Shown here: positions 8,313-16,976 of the stretch, one piece after another | Layout of the letters: every line of letters starts with the position of its first letter | Position numbering within the stretch: position 1 is the stretch's first letter | Source of the DNA: Kitasatospora viridis | GTDB lineage: Bacteria; Actinomycetota; Actinomycetes; Streptomycetales; Streptomycetaceae | Assembly: GCF_007829815.1 (NCBI RefSeq) | Contig: NZ_VIWT01000008.1 | Location: forward strand, 1-64,000 | Direction of reading: 5' to 3' | Length of the DNA stretch: 64,000 bases | Notes under the pieces: model-generated | What the model was told of the DNA's origin: nothing | Database searches by the model: none | What the model saw: only the letters and a program-made list of their open reading frames with translations | Program-made: the position numbers and the translations under genes

Positions 8313-11300
8313 TCATGAGATGGGCTGGACCAGGGCCTCGGCCAGAGAGAACGCGTCCACGCTCGGCGGCGCGGTCTCGCTGGTCCCCTCGACGACCGTG
8401 TGTGGGAGCACGGCCGCATCGGGCGGGGTGACGGTCGGCCAGATGCGGTCCCGCCACAGCCGGGAGGCTGCCCACCACCACTGGGGGATGGGCTCGTGCC
8501 ACGCCTGGAAGTACGGGTCCTGGTGGACCGGCGGGTAGTAGTCGGCCAGGGCGCTCGCGGCCCCGGCGGCCTGCAGGGTGTCCTGGTAGGGGATGGCCCC
8601 GGCCAGGCTCGCGTACCACGGCCGGATGACCACAGCGGAGACCGAGGTGCTCGGCGCGTAGCTGGTCACCCGCCACCGCAGCTGCGTGCCGCCGGTGAGG
8701 TCGTTGACCGGGAGGTCCGGGAAGACCAGGGCCCCGCGCGGGTCGTTGCGGATGTCCAGGACCGGGAACCAGTTCGCGCCGCCGTCCCTGCTGACCTCCC
8801 ACAGCAGCGGGTCGGCGAACAGGGCGAGGCTGTCCACCAGCCACTCCCCTGTGCCGCTCGCGCCGTCCTGGACGATCCGCGCCCGGACGTCGCGTACCCG
8901 CTCGACGTCGAAGTCCTGGGCCACGGTGTCCCAGGAGCCCAGAGCCTCCGCCTGGTCCCAGGTCGAGGCCATGCCCGTGATCACGTCCCAGGTCCTGATG
9001 CCGGTGGTCACCGTGTCGTGCATCGAGTAGTCGACGTACCACTCGGCCACCTGGCTGTCGGCCGGGGCGTCGGCCTCGGCCAGGATGCGCCCGTCGCCGT
9101 TGACCAGCTGCAGCGACACAGGTGTGGCGAGAGGCTTGGTGAAGACCACCCGAGCCGCCGCGAAGAGCCGACCGTGGGACGGCGGCTGCACCCCTCGTAC
9201 GGACTCGATGCCGCCGCTGGTGGACTCGACCTGGGACTGCTCCAGCTCGTTCCACTGCGGCCGGTTCGGGTCAGGGTTGGCATCCTCGATGGCGGCCCAC
9301 GACCGGAACCGGCTCTCCATCGCGTCCCATGACGACCCGGCGTGGCCCCGGGTGACCTGGACCGTCCGGCTCAAGCTGCTCTCGTAGACGTCCGAGGTGG
9401 TCAGCGTCGCGTCACCGACCGGGCGCCAGTGCCGAAGGGTCGGGTCGGAGAACTCCGGGTCGTCGAGCAGCTGGAGCGCGTCGCTCTGCGTCGTGGCGAT
9501 CTGGATGCCGAGCACCTTGCGTCGCGACACGTACGGGACCGACGTCACCCGGACTCCGGCCGTGCCTACGAGATCCGGTGTGACGAGGCCGCCTTCGGTG
9601 AAGACCCAGCTGTCCGGCTTCCCATCGGTGAATCCGTCCAGGTGAGAGGTGTCGTGGAGCAGCTCGACGTACTGCTCGGTGTCCTGCTGGGCGGCCGGGC
9701 TGGTTCGGAACGCCCGTACGCTCTTCACCGCCACGGTGTACGCCGTCTTGGCGTCCATCGTCAGCTCCACCACCCGGTACCTGTGGACCCCGGTGGCCAG
9801 CCACCGGGGAGCCTGGGTGCCGGGGAGCGGCATGAACCTCCACGGCTTCGCTGTACCGGAGCTGCGAAGGCGCTGGGCGTCCTGCGGGTCGACGGCGAAC
9901 AGGGCTTCGGTGGGCAGGTACGGCTGGCCGTCGTACGGCGACGTCGCGGTCCGCTGCGGCGAGTCCTGGAAGGCCACCCCGATACTCCTGGCCGGGCCCA
10001 GGCCCGGCGGGGAGGCCGTCGACGCCTGGTCCGACGCTCGTGCCGTCGTGGCGATGCCTCCGCCAGTGTCGCCCGGGAAGAGCTGCACCCGTACGACGGG
10101 CGACCCGGTCGGGTTGACCAGCATCGGCTGAAGGTTGGTGAATTCCAGCTTGAGGAAGCTGGCCTTCACCGGCCTGAAGGTGAACGCCTGCTTCTGCAGC
10201 TGGAAGTCGCCGTTGATCGGCGTCCACACCGTCGTGCTGTAGTCCACACCAGGGCCGCCGATGAGACCGAGCGGGCACACCGAGTCGTCCCCCGGCGTCA
10301 CCAGCGACCCATCGAAGCGCAGCAGGGCGTTCGCGCACGTGTGCGTCGATGCGTCGACCGCTCCGCCGGGTGTCATGCCGTAGCCGGTCGGATCGCCCCA
10401 GTAGGCGTCGATGGCGCCGATGTCCTGGGCGCGGCCCTGCGCCAGGAACAGCGACGTGATCCGAAGCATCCCCCCAGGGCCACCCGAAACCGGGCCGCCC
10501 AGCATCACTACCGGCCCCGAGGACGTCGGCCCCGATGATCCGATCGGCTGGATGCGGGTGCTCCAGGGAGTGCGCACCGTCAGGTTCTCGCCGTCGAAGG
10601 CGACGGCCCACGGCACGCGCGCGTTGAAGCCGAAGTCGATCGGATCGAGGGAGACCGTCAGCTGGCCGAGCGTGGCCGACACCGCCCCGCTGCTGACGCA
10701 GACGGCCAGGCCACCGGTGTCCAAGATCGTGTGCAGGGTGCCGGAGACGGACGTGAACTGCGGCTGAACGATCCCGGCGACCAGGAACGGCTTCGTGGTG
10801 TCGAACTGCAGCGCCGCTCCGTCGATGCGTACCGCATCGGCGGAGCCCGGCAGGTACAGCCCCTCCTTGCTCGCCTGAACTCCGTCATTAACTGCTCTGA
10901 CCTGCGGAAATCCGAGCGGTTCACTGATCGGCGCGAACCTGAAGACTCCCCAGTCCTTCACTGAATCAACCGGGGCGTAGTACAGGTTCACGGTCGGCCC
11001 GGAGGTCAGCGGATCGCACTCGATCCGGTCGATGACCTGCGGCTTGCCGTCAGCCGAGCGGACGTCGAGGTACAGGTTGACCACCGCGTTCGGCACCGGC
11101 TGCGGAGCACAGCGCCACACCCCTCCGTCACCAAGAACAGAGGCTGCACGGCTACGTCGCACCACGTAGTCGATCGCGGAACCCAGTAGGTCCTGGCCCT
11201 GGGCAATCGGAGTGGTGTGACTGGCATCGGTCATCGGCAGCCACGGCATGTCGCTCGGGGAGGCGAGCCGGTAGCTGAGTGAGACGTCCTTGACCCCGAG

Positions 11301-12539
11301 GGAGTAGGCCACCGGGCTGCCGTCGGTGCTCCTGGGCGCTCCCGAGGAAGGGATGCGGGCCATGATGAGCCGGAAGCGGTCAGCGACCACCGGGGAGACG
11401 TCGACCTCTTGCGCCATCCAGTGCTGGGCGCCGAAGTGTTGCGGGTGCAATCGGAGCGTGCTGGGTACGCCCGCAGGGATGACCTGGGGCTCGGAGTCGG
11501 CGATCGTGAGCTGGGCCGGAGCCCCGCCAGGCTGCGTCAGGGGCCGCCAGACACCGCCCTGGTCCCGGTACTGCAGCCAGACCCGCTGCGGGAAGTGCGC
11601 GAGAGAGAAGGCCAGCCGGTTGACCCGCCGAGCAGTCGACAGGGAGACCTCGTACACCTCGCGCAGCGGGTCGCCGTTGGGGCGCGGCGGCGACGACCAG
11701 AACCGCTCGCCAGCGGTGGTTCCGCCGCCGGTGCCCCGGCGGGCCAGCCGGATCGCCTCGGACACGGCCTCCAGCGGCATGCCGTCGATGAACAGCGGCG
11801 ACAACGCGGCGACCCCGAAGTCACCGGGGAGCTGACCTGCTGCTGGGCCGCGTCGGTTCACCGCCAGCGCGACGGCGCTGACATCCCGCGCATGCTTCGG
11901 CTCGTCGAGTCCCGCCAGGGCCGCCTGGACGGCGGCCACGTACGTGGTGAAGACCGGGGTGCGTGTAGCTGGGCCCCGGTTGGCCCGGGTCAGGTCGCCG
12001 CCGGTGAAGAACGCCTGCCTCTGGGCCAAGGTCAGCTCGACCTGGACGCCCTTGCCCTGCGCGTTGAGGTTGGTGATGTTCGCGGGGTCGGCGCCATCAG
12101 CTTCGGCCGGGCTGCCTGCCGTGACCACAGTGAATCCGGCGGTCCTCAGACTGTCGGTGATCTTCTGGGCGAGAACGGTGTCCAGACCGCTGACGTACGT
12201 GATGGCGTCCGACCCGGCGGAGCCGTGCCAGGAGACGGTGTAGTCCGACCTGGCTACCAGTGCACGAGCGATCGGCTCGTCGAACCGGGGGCCGCCGAGG
12301 AAGAGCACGTTGTTGCCGGTCGGGCGCATGCCGTCGAAGGCGTAGTACAGGTGATCGGCAGCCGTGTCCGTCGACGACAGGACGTCGGCGATCTCCCCGG
12401 TGCCGGGCTCGATGTCGCCCGCGTGGATCGCGATGTGCGCCAGGCGGGAGCCGGACGGGACGCGGGAGAGGATCTGGTAGTCGATGCCGATGCGCTGGGC
12501 TGCGGCCAGCGCGGCGTAGTTCGCGTAGGTGTCCGCCAT
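8313..12539 (-). CDS. Giant baseplate/fibre protein with an N-terminal poly-gamma-glutamate-hydrolase-like domain
   Basis: A 1408-residue protein following the gpI-like gene. Residues 1-200 match the PghP/DUF867 zinc gamma-glutamyl hydrolase family, known from Bacillus phages that degrade poly-gamma-glutamate capsules: HIAIHAGDIEPGTGEIAD (His39, Glu44), DHLYYAFDGMRPTGNN, TVSWHGSAGS (His105) and GKGVQVELTLAQRQAFF (Glu169). The metal-binding His/Glu positions expected of the family appear intact. The remaining 1200 residues are beta-rich structural sequence with several discoidin/jelly-roll-like stretches and no recognised enzyme. Its place between baseplate and fibres suggests it is part of the tail tip and may cut a surface polymer at contact. 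The substrate in an actinobacterium is unknown. Confidence 0.75.
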   Translation of the reverse strand: MADTYANYAALAAAQRIGIDYQILSRVPSGSRLAHIAIHAGDIEPGTGEIADVLSSTDTAADHLYYAFDGMRPTGNNVLFLGGPRFDEPIARALVARSDYTVSWHGSAGSDAITYVSGLDTVLAQKITDSLRTAGFTVVTAGSPAEADGADPANITNLNAQGKGVQVELTLAQRQAFFTGGDLTRANRGPATRTPVFTTYVAAVQAALAGLDEPKHARDVSAVALAVNRRGPAAGQLPGDFGVAALSPLFIDGMPLEAVSEAIRLARRGTGGGTTAGERFWSSPPRPNGDPLREVYEVSLSTARRVNRLAFSLAHFPQRVWLQYRDQGGVWRPLTQPGGAPAQLTIADSEPQVIPAGVPSTLRLHPQHFGAQHWMAQEVDVSPVVADRFRLIMARIPSSGAPRSTDGSPVAYSLGVKDVSLSYRLASPSDMPWLPMTDASHTTPIAQGQDLLGSAIDYVVRRSRAASVLGDGGVWRCAPQPVPNAVVNLYLDVRSADGKPQVIDRIECDPLTSGPTVNLYYAPVDSVKDWGVFRFAPISEPLGFPQVRAVNDGVQASKEGLYLPGSADAVRIDGAALQFDTTKPFLVAGIVQPQFTSVSGTLHTILDTGGLAVCVSSGAVSATLGQLTVSLDPIDFGFNARVPWAVAFDGENLTVRTPWSTRIQPIGSSGPTSSGPVVMLGGPVSGGPGGMLRITSLFLAQGRAQDIGAIDAYWGDPTGYGMTPGGAVDASTHTCANALLRFDGSLVTPGDDSVCPLGLIGGPGVDYSTTVWTPINGDFQLQKQAFTFRPVKASFLKLEFTNLQPMLVNPTGSPVVRVQLFPGDTGGGIATTARASDQASTASPPGLGPARSIGVAFQDSPQRTATSPYDGQPYLPTEALFAVDPQDAQRLRSSGTAKPWRFMPLPGTQAPRWLATGVHRYRVVELTMDAKTAYTVAVKSVRAFRTSPAAQQDTEQYVELLHDTSHLDGFTDGKPDSWVFTEGGLVTPDLVGTAGVRVTSVPYVSRRKVLGIQIATTQSDALQLLDDPEFSDPTLRHWRPVGDATLTTSDVYESSLSRTVQVTRGHAGSSWDAMESRFRSWAAIEDANPDPNRPQWNELEQSQVESTSGGIESVRGVQPPSHGRLFAAARVVFTKPLATPVSLQLVNGDGRILAEADAPADSQVAEWYVDYSMHDTVTTGIRTWDVITGMASTWDQAEALGSWDTVAQDFDVERVRDVRARIVQDGASGTGEWLVDSLALFADPLLWEVSRDGGANWFPVLDIRNDPRGALVFPDLPVNDLTGGTQLRWRVTSYAPSTSVSAVVIRPWYASLAGAIPYQDTLQAAGAASALADYYPPVHQDPYFQAWHEPIPQWWWAASRLWRDRIWPTVTPPDAAVLPHTVVEGTSETAPPSVDAFSLAEALVQPIS

Positions 12540-12550
12540 CGTGGCCTCTC

Positions 12551-13867
12551 TCAGTCGTGCGTCGGGACGACGCGGCGGTCACCGCTGTACGGGTGGGCCA
12601 CCAGGACCCCTTCGGAGGCAGCCCTGGCAGCGAGCAGCTGAGTCGGGTCCAGGAGGCCGCGCACGGCCGCGTAGACGCTCTGGCTGCCGTCCATCCACAC
12701 GACGGTCTGGTCCAGCCCGGGGGCCTCGCTGTCGGGTATCGAGCCGGGAGCCCCCCAGGCGGGCTCGTCGGGCAGGTAGCCGTACGAACGGGCGGACGGC
12801 ACGTGGGCGCCGTACGACCACTCGTCGCCCAGCCGTGTTGCCAGCGGGGGCACCGGCACGACGCGCGGTGCCGTATCGGACAGCCCGGCCGCCTGCTGGG
12901 CCGCTGACAGCGGGTAGAGGGGGGTCGACGTCGGGAGCTGGCTCGGTGTCACCTGGTAGGCCACCTGCCAGTGCTCGCTGTCGCTGCTCGCCGAGGCCAC
13001 ATGGACCTCGCTCTGCACCGTCAGCCCCTGAGCGTCGACCGTCAGCAGCACGGAGGCGGGCTTCAGCTTGCCCAGGACCTTGGTCAGCGCCCACTCGTCG
13101 TCCTGCTGGCGTCGCCGCCCCTCGTCGGTGAAGGGGTAGTCCTGCTGGATTCGGACCAGGACCTCGGCGCGAGTGCCGACCCCCGAGCGGCCGGTGAACG
13201 GCAGGCCCTCCATCGCGGACCACAGCTGCCCGTCGGCCTGCGTCCAGGTCGGCAGTGTCGCCTCCAGGTGGTCCCAGCTGTTGCCGATCTGGCCGCCCGC
13301 CGCCGCTTCCAGGAGGGCCCAGCTCTCGAAGACCTCCACCGGTGCGCCGATGACTGCCTCGGCGGCGGCCTTCAGCCCCGGCAGCGTGCCGCCCAAGCTC
13401 ACGGCACGGGCCAGCGCCGTCATCCGGTCCCGGTAGGAGGCGTCGGCAGCCTCCATCTCCTCCCACTCATCGGGGGTGGCGGTTGCCGTGTCGAGCGCGT
13501 TGACGGCCAGCTGCTCGTCGCTGGTCCGGTCGGCGTTGAAGATGGCGCCGTAGAAGCGGTCGAGGTCGTAGAAGCGGGCGCCCTGTGCCGACACGGCACC
13601 CCACTGCGCGAGCAGCAGCCGCTTGCGCAGCTGCCCCACGCCCGACTCCCCCAGCAGGGCCTGCATCAACCGCATGAGGTGGCTCGTCGGCCGGAGGTCG
13701 TAGAGGTCGGGAAAGTGGGAGAGCTGCGAGGCGAGCGTGGTGTCGGTGACGAGCATGCTCGTCCCGGACGCCAGCGCGGTCGGCTGCGGAGCTGTCACGT
13801 CCAGCTGGAGCGGGACCAGGGTGCTGCTGGCGGCGGCGTACGGCGCGCCGCCCTGGTTCGCGGGCAT
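12551..13867 (-). CDS. Tail protein I-like baseplate protein
   Basis: A 438-residue protein starting MPANQGGAPY, its ATG sharing one base with the stop of the gpJ-like gene (TGATG). The N-terminal half (HFPDLYDLRPTSHLMRLMQA, RFYDLDRFYGAIF) resembles the P2 gpI/TIGR02242 class of proteins that sit next to gpJ at the baseplate periphery and connect fibres. The C-terminal half carries beta segments of unknown role. Gene order gp25-gpJ-gpI-fibre is that of P2- and Mu-like tails. The longer open frame upstream of 13867 is only a shadow of gpJ. Confidence 0.7.
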   Translation of the reverse strand: MPANQGGAPYAAASSTLVPLQLDVTAPQPTALASGTSMLVTDTTLASQLSHFPDLYDLRPTSHLMRLMQALLGESGVGQLRKRLLLAQWGAVSAQGARFYDLDRFYGAIFNADRTSDEQLAVNALDTATATPDEWEEMEAADASYRDRMTALARAVSLGGTLPGLKAAAEAVIGAPVEVFESWALLEAAAGGQIGNSWDHLEATLPTWTQADGQLWSAMEGLPFTGRSGVGTRAEVLVRIQQDYPFTDEGRRRQQDDEWALTKVLGKLKPASVLLTVDAQGLTVQSEVHVASASSDSEHWQVAYQVTPSQLPTSTPLYPLSAAQQAAGLSDTAPRVVPVPPLATRLGDEWSYGAHVPSARSYGYLPDEPAWGAPGSIPDSEAPGLDQTVVWMDGSQSVYAAVRGLLDPTQLLAARAASEGVLVAHPYSGDRRVVPTHD

Positions 13868-15762
13868 CACGCCACCCCGAAGGAGTTGCGGGCCAGGTTC
13901 TTGAAGACGACGGCGCCCAGGACCGGCAGCTCGTTGTCCTCGAAGTAGGCGTCCGACGCGCGGCCGGTCGCCAGGTCGACGTAGGACACCAGCGCGGGGC
14001 CCAGCGGGCCGGTGCCCAGCGGGTACCAGGTGCTGCTGCCGGAGGCGCCGTTGCTCACCGAGGCGAGGGGGCTGATCTGCTGGATGCCCACGACGCTGGC
14101 GTTCGGATTGGCCGGGGAGTAGCCGCTGACGTCGCCGCCGTTCAGGAACCGCACGTTGTCCACGCCGGGGACCTGGTGGGCCACCGCGAGGACGTCGGAG
14201 ACCTGGACGGTGGAGGCGAACACCATGCGGTTGAGGTAGTCCGACAGCGCGGTGCGGACCGCATTCTGCACCGTTGTGGCGGAGGCGCCGGAGTCGACGA
14301 CCAGGCCCATGGCGAAGCGGAGCCAGCGCTGCTTCGCCTGGTGGACCTTGACGTCGCTGCCGACCAGGCGCCAGCGGTTGATGGCGTCCTGGACGCTGGA
14401 GGGAATCTCGTTGAAGGCGTAGTTGCTGCTTGCCCCAACGAGGAACGGCGTGCCGTTGACCGGCAGGTAGGAGGCATGCCATTCGAGGCCGAACCGGCTG
14501 GTCGGGGTCCAGCCGTCCGCCGTGTCCTCGTGCACCACGGTGTAGGCGTAGGTGACGCCGCCCGAAACCGTGCCGAGCGGGTGGTCCCGGGTGGCCAGGC
14601 CGTAGATGGCGCTCCCGACGGTGAGGGTCGACGGCACGGTGAGGATGGGGCCGAAGGCGAGCGGGATGAAGATGTTGCCGGGGTCGGGCTGGGACTGGTC
14701 GGCCCGCAGCCACACGCCCCGGTAGAGGTCGTTGGCGGGCAGGTTCTGGAACGCCTTGGCGTTGGAGAAGATGACGCTCTGCTGTGCGACCTGGGCTCGG
14801 ACACCGCCGCAGAACACATCGACCCGGTTGGTCACCCCGGTGGTCGGGGAGTTCCGGGACACGAGCGGGAGGTACTGGTAGTCCACGGTGATCAGCTCGC
14901 CCGGCTGAGGGAATGCAGGGGACAGCTGCCGGATGGCTGGCGGGATCGACGGAATCCAGGTGTAGTCGTAGTCCCGGACCAGGGCCGTGCCGTCGGACCT
15001 GGCGACGCGGACCGGAGCCGCGTACACGTACGCGGCGTTCTGGATCTGCGCGACGGTGTCGCCGCTGCTGGGGATCTGGAGGATCTCCGTGCGGGACTTG
15101 GAGGCGCCGATGACGTTCGCCGCGTAGCAGTCGGGGTCGTCCAGCGCGATGCCGGTGAACATGCTCTCGGTCCCGGCCAGGCTCCGGAAGACGGTCCGCT
15201 TCCAGCGCGTGCGCAGCTCCGAGTCGGTCTCCCGGCTGGTGCCACCGGTCATTGCGGTTGGGTTGACGACGGTGCTGACGCCTTGGACGGGGCTCGCCAG
15301 GGTGTCCAGGGCCCCGGCCGCGACGTTGCCCGCTGCGCCTGCGGTGCTGGCCTGGACGGCGACGGAGGCACTGGCGACTCCCGGCAGCAGGATGCCGCCG
15401 GTGACGGTCTGGACGACCTGCGAGGGGTCGGAGGCGGCATTGATCTCGACGCCGACCGGGATGTAGACCGTGGAGTTGAGGTCCTGGCTGCGGGAGAAGG
15501 TGACGGTGCCGACGGCACGGCGGGCCGGGATTCGGCTGATCCCGAAGAGCTGGCAGAAGGAGTCCAAGTCGGCGTCGACCTTGGCGTCTACGTCGTAGGC
15601 GTAGCTCAGCAGGTGGTTCTCGACGTAGGCGTCTGCAACGGACGCAGCCACGGCGTCGAGGATCTTCCGGGCGACGGACCCGACGCCGGTGTCCAGCTCG
15701 GGGTCGGAGATTCGCAGTGCCTCGCGCATCTGCGAGACGATGTCGTTCTGGGATGTGGCCAC
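13867..15762 (-). CDS. Baseplate J/gp47-like protein
   Basis: A 631-residue protein of the Baseplate_J family, which forms the wedge of contractile-tail baseplates. Hallmarks are the N-terminal helical region (SVARKILDAVAASVADAY), the central DLDSFCQLFGISRIPARRA then VPVGVEI-type beta segment (YIPVGVEINAASDPSQ), and the GGTSRETDSELRTRWKRTVF block at about residues 190-210. The GTG at 15762 is preferred over GTG 15768 because GGGAGGA then sits about 8 bases away. An inserted, coil-rich segment makes it longer than the roughly 300-400 residues of P2-type proteins. It is transcribed with gp25 and gpI. Confidence 0.9.
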   Translation of the reverse strand: MATSQNDIVSQMREALRISDPELDTGVGSVARKILDAVAASVADAYVENHLLSYAYDVDAKVDADLDSFCQLFGISRIPARRAVGTVTFSRSQDLNSTVYIPVGVEINAASDPSQVVQTVTGGILLPGVASASVAVQASTAGAAGNVAAGALDTLASPVQGVSTVVNPTAMTGGTSRETDSELRTRWKRTVFRSLAGTESMFTGIALDDPDCYAANVIGASKSRTEILQIPSSGDTVAQIQNAAYVYAAPVRVARSDGTALVRDYDYTWIPSIPPAIRQLSPAFPQPGELITVDYQYLPLVSRNSPTTGVTNRVDVFCGGVRAQVAQQSVIFSNAKAFQNLPANDLYRGVWLRADQSQPDPGNIFIPLAFGPILTVPSTLTVGSAIYGLATRDHPLGTVSGGVTYAYTVVHEDTADGWTPTSRFGLEWHASYLPVNGTPFLVGASSNYAFNEIPSSVQDAINRWRLVGSDVKVHQAKQRWLRFAMGLVVDSGASATTVQNAVRTALSDYLNRMVFASTVQVSDVLAVAHQVPGVDNVRFLNGGDVSGYSPANPNASVVGIQQISPLASVSNGASGSSTWYPLGTGPLGPALVSYVDLATGRASDAYFEDNELPVLGAVVFKNLARNSFGVA

Positions 15763-15850
15763 CTTCACTCCTCCCTGGCCGAGGTCGTACCGAAGTTGAG
15801 AAAGCCCTGGTCAGAGCGGTGAATTTCAGTGATGTGGGCAGGTGAATGGT

Positions 15851-16279
15851 TCACAGGTTCACCGTCCGGGCGATCTTCACCATGGCTCCGGCGCGGGTCT
15901 TCAGCTCCACGGCCACCACCACGGTGTCGAAGGACGGGATGGTGGTGATCGAGACGATCTGGCTGACCACGTCGCCGTAGTCGTACCGGGAGCGAGCGCC
16001 CGACAGGGCGTCTGTGGCGAGATCAGCGGCCTGGCCGTCGACGTACTGCTGCAGCACCCGGACGACCTCGGAGCGCACCAGCAGCTCCAACTCGGCGTCG
16101 AGGGGCTGGCCGATGTACGAGCTGAGAACCGATCCCCAGGTGGGGTGGTACTGGTCGTTGCCGTACGGTTCGGCCAGGGCGAGCGCCAGGTCCTGGCGGA
16201 TGCGAGACGCGCCGGTGAGCATGCCGTATCCGCCCTCCCCCACGATGAGATCCCCGCCTGACAGGGCCAGTCCTTTCAC
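15851..16279 (-). CDS. gp25/GPW-like baseplate wedge protein
   Basis: A 142-residue protein of normal length for the gp25-like (GPW) family: GYGMLTGASRIRQDLALAL, then YHPTWGSVLSSYIGQPL, then LVRSEVVRVLQQYVD. In contractile tails this subunit resembles sheath and helps start sheath polymerisation at the baseplate. GTG start with GGGAGG upstream; the late element lies 13 bases before it. The 88 bases between it and the gpJ-like gene hold only that gene's leader. Confidence 0.88.
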   Translation of the reverse strand: MKGLALSGGDLIVGEGGYGMLTGASRIRQDLALALAEPYGNDQYHPTWGSVLSSYIGQPLDAELELLVRSEVVRVLQQYVDGQAADLATDALSGARSRYDYGDVVSQIVSITTIPSFDTVVVAVELKTRAGAMVKIARTVNL

Positions 16280-16292
16280 CAGCCACCTCCCT

Positions 16293-16327
16293 CACCCCTT
16301 GACCGGTCACCAGCCCCTGGCAGACAG
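16293..16327 (-). promoter_or_regulatory. Late element CTGTC-N22-AAGGGGTG before gp25
   Basis: CTGTC at 16327-16323 and AAGGGGTG at 16300-16293, spacing 22. It ends 13 bases from the gp25 start, and its upstream half lies within the 3' end of the preceding gene. Confidence 0.6.
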
Positions 16328-16969
16328 CCTCAGATCGCTCATGTCGTGGGTGGCGCCGCTCGGGGTGGTCCCCGGGGGGATGTAGGTGTACCAGTGCGGG
16401 GTGATCGTCGTGTCCCCCGGAGCCAAGCCGCTGATCACTCCGAACATGCTGCGCTGCATGCCGTCCTTGGCGGCCACCGCGAGCTGCCAGTCGCCCGCAG
16501 CGGCAGCGGCCGTGGACGCCCCGGTCAGGCCCACGGCGATGCGGAGGGTTCCGGCCGCTGCCCCGATGACCCCGTAGATGGACAGCTCGACCTGACCGAG
16601 CGGGCCGACCAGGACCGTCACCGGCTGCCAGACAGACGCGGGGAACGGAGTCCAGGTCTGCTGTGGGTACGTGCCCGGCACGTAGCTGCCGGGCGCCTGC
16701 CGCGACTGCCCCCACGGCTGAGGGGGCCACGGGTCAGCTGGGAAGGCCGCGTCCACCAGCGCCGCCAGCGTCCACGTGCCCATCGACCGGTCGATGAGCC
16801 AGGTCTGCCCGAGCATCGGCCGGACCACGGTCCGGCGGATCGACAGCGCGACCTCGATGTACTGGCCCTGCGGGTCGACGCACAAGGCCATCCCCTTGGC
16901 CTCGTCGATCTGCCTGATCTGTACCTGCTTCAAGCTGAAGCCGACGCCCTTCACCACTGAATTCACCAC
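16307..16969 (-). CDS. Putative baseplate spike/assembly protein
   Basis: A 220-residue protein between the hub and gp25, the position of the gpV/gp5-type spike in P2- and T4-like tails. The frame is open to 16999, but GAGGGGG next to two GTG codons puts the start at 16969 or 16966, just after the stop of the hub gene. The N-terminal part (QIRQIDEAKGMALCVDPQGQ) has the look of an OB-fold that opens spike proteins. The rest is Pro/Trp-rich and then beta-rich. I see no clear beta-helix or tip, so the spike assignment rests mainly on position. Confidence 0.5.
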   Translation of the reverse strand: MVNSVVKGVGFSLKQVQIRQIDEAKGMALCVDPQGQYIEVALSIRRTVVRPMLGQTWLIDRSMGTWTLAALVDAAFPADPWPPQPWGQSRQAPGSYVPGTYPQQTWTPFPASVWQPVTVLVGPLGQVELSIYGVIGAAAGTLRIAVGLTGASTAAAAAGDWQLAVAAKDGMQRSMFGVISGLAPGDTTITPHWYTYIPPGTTPSGATHDMSDLRLSARGW

Positions 16970-16976
16970 AGCCCCC

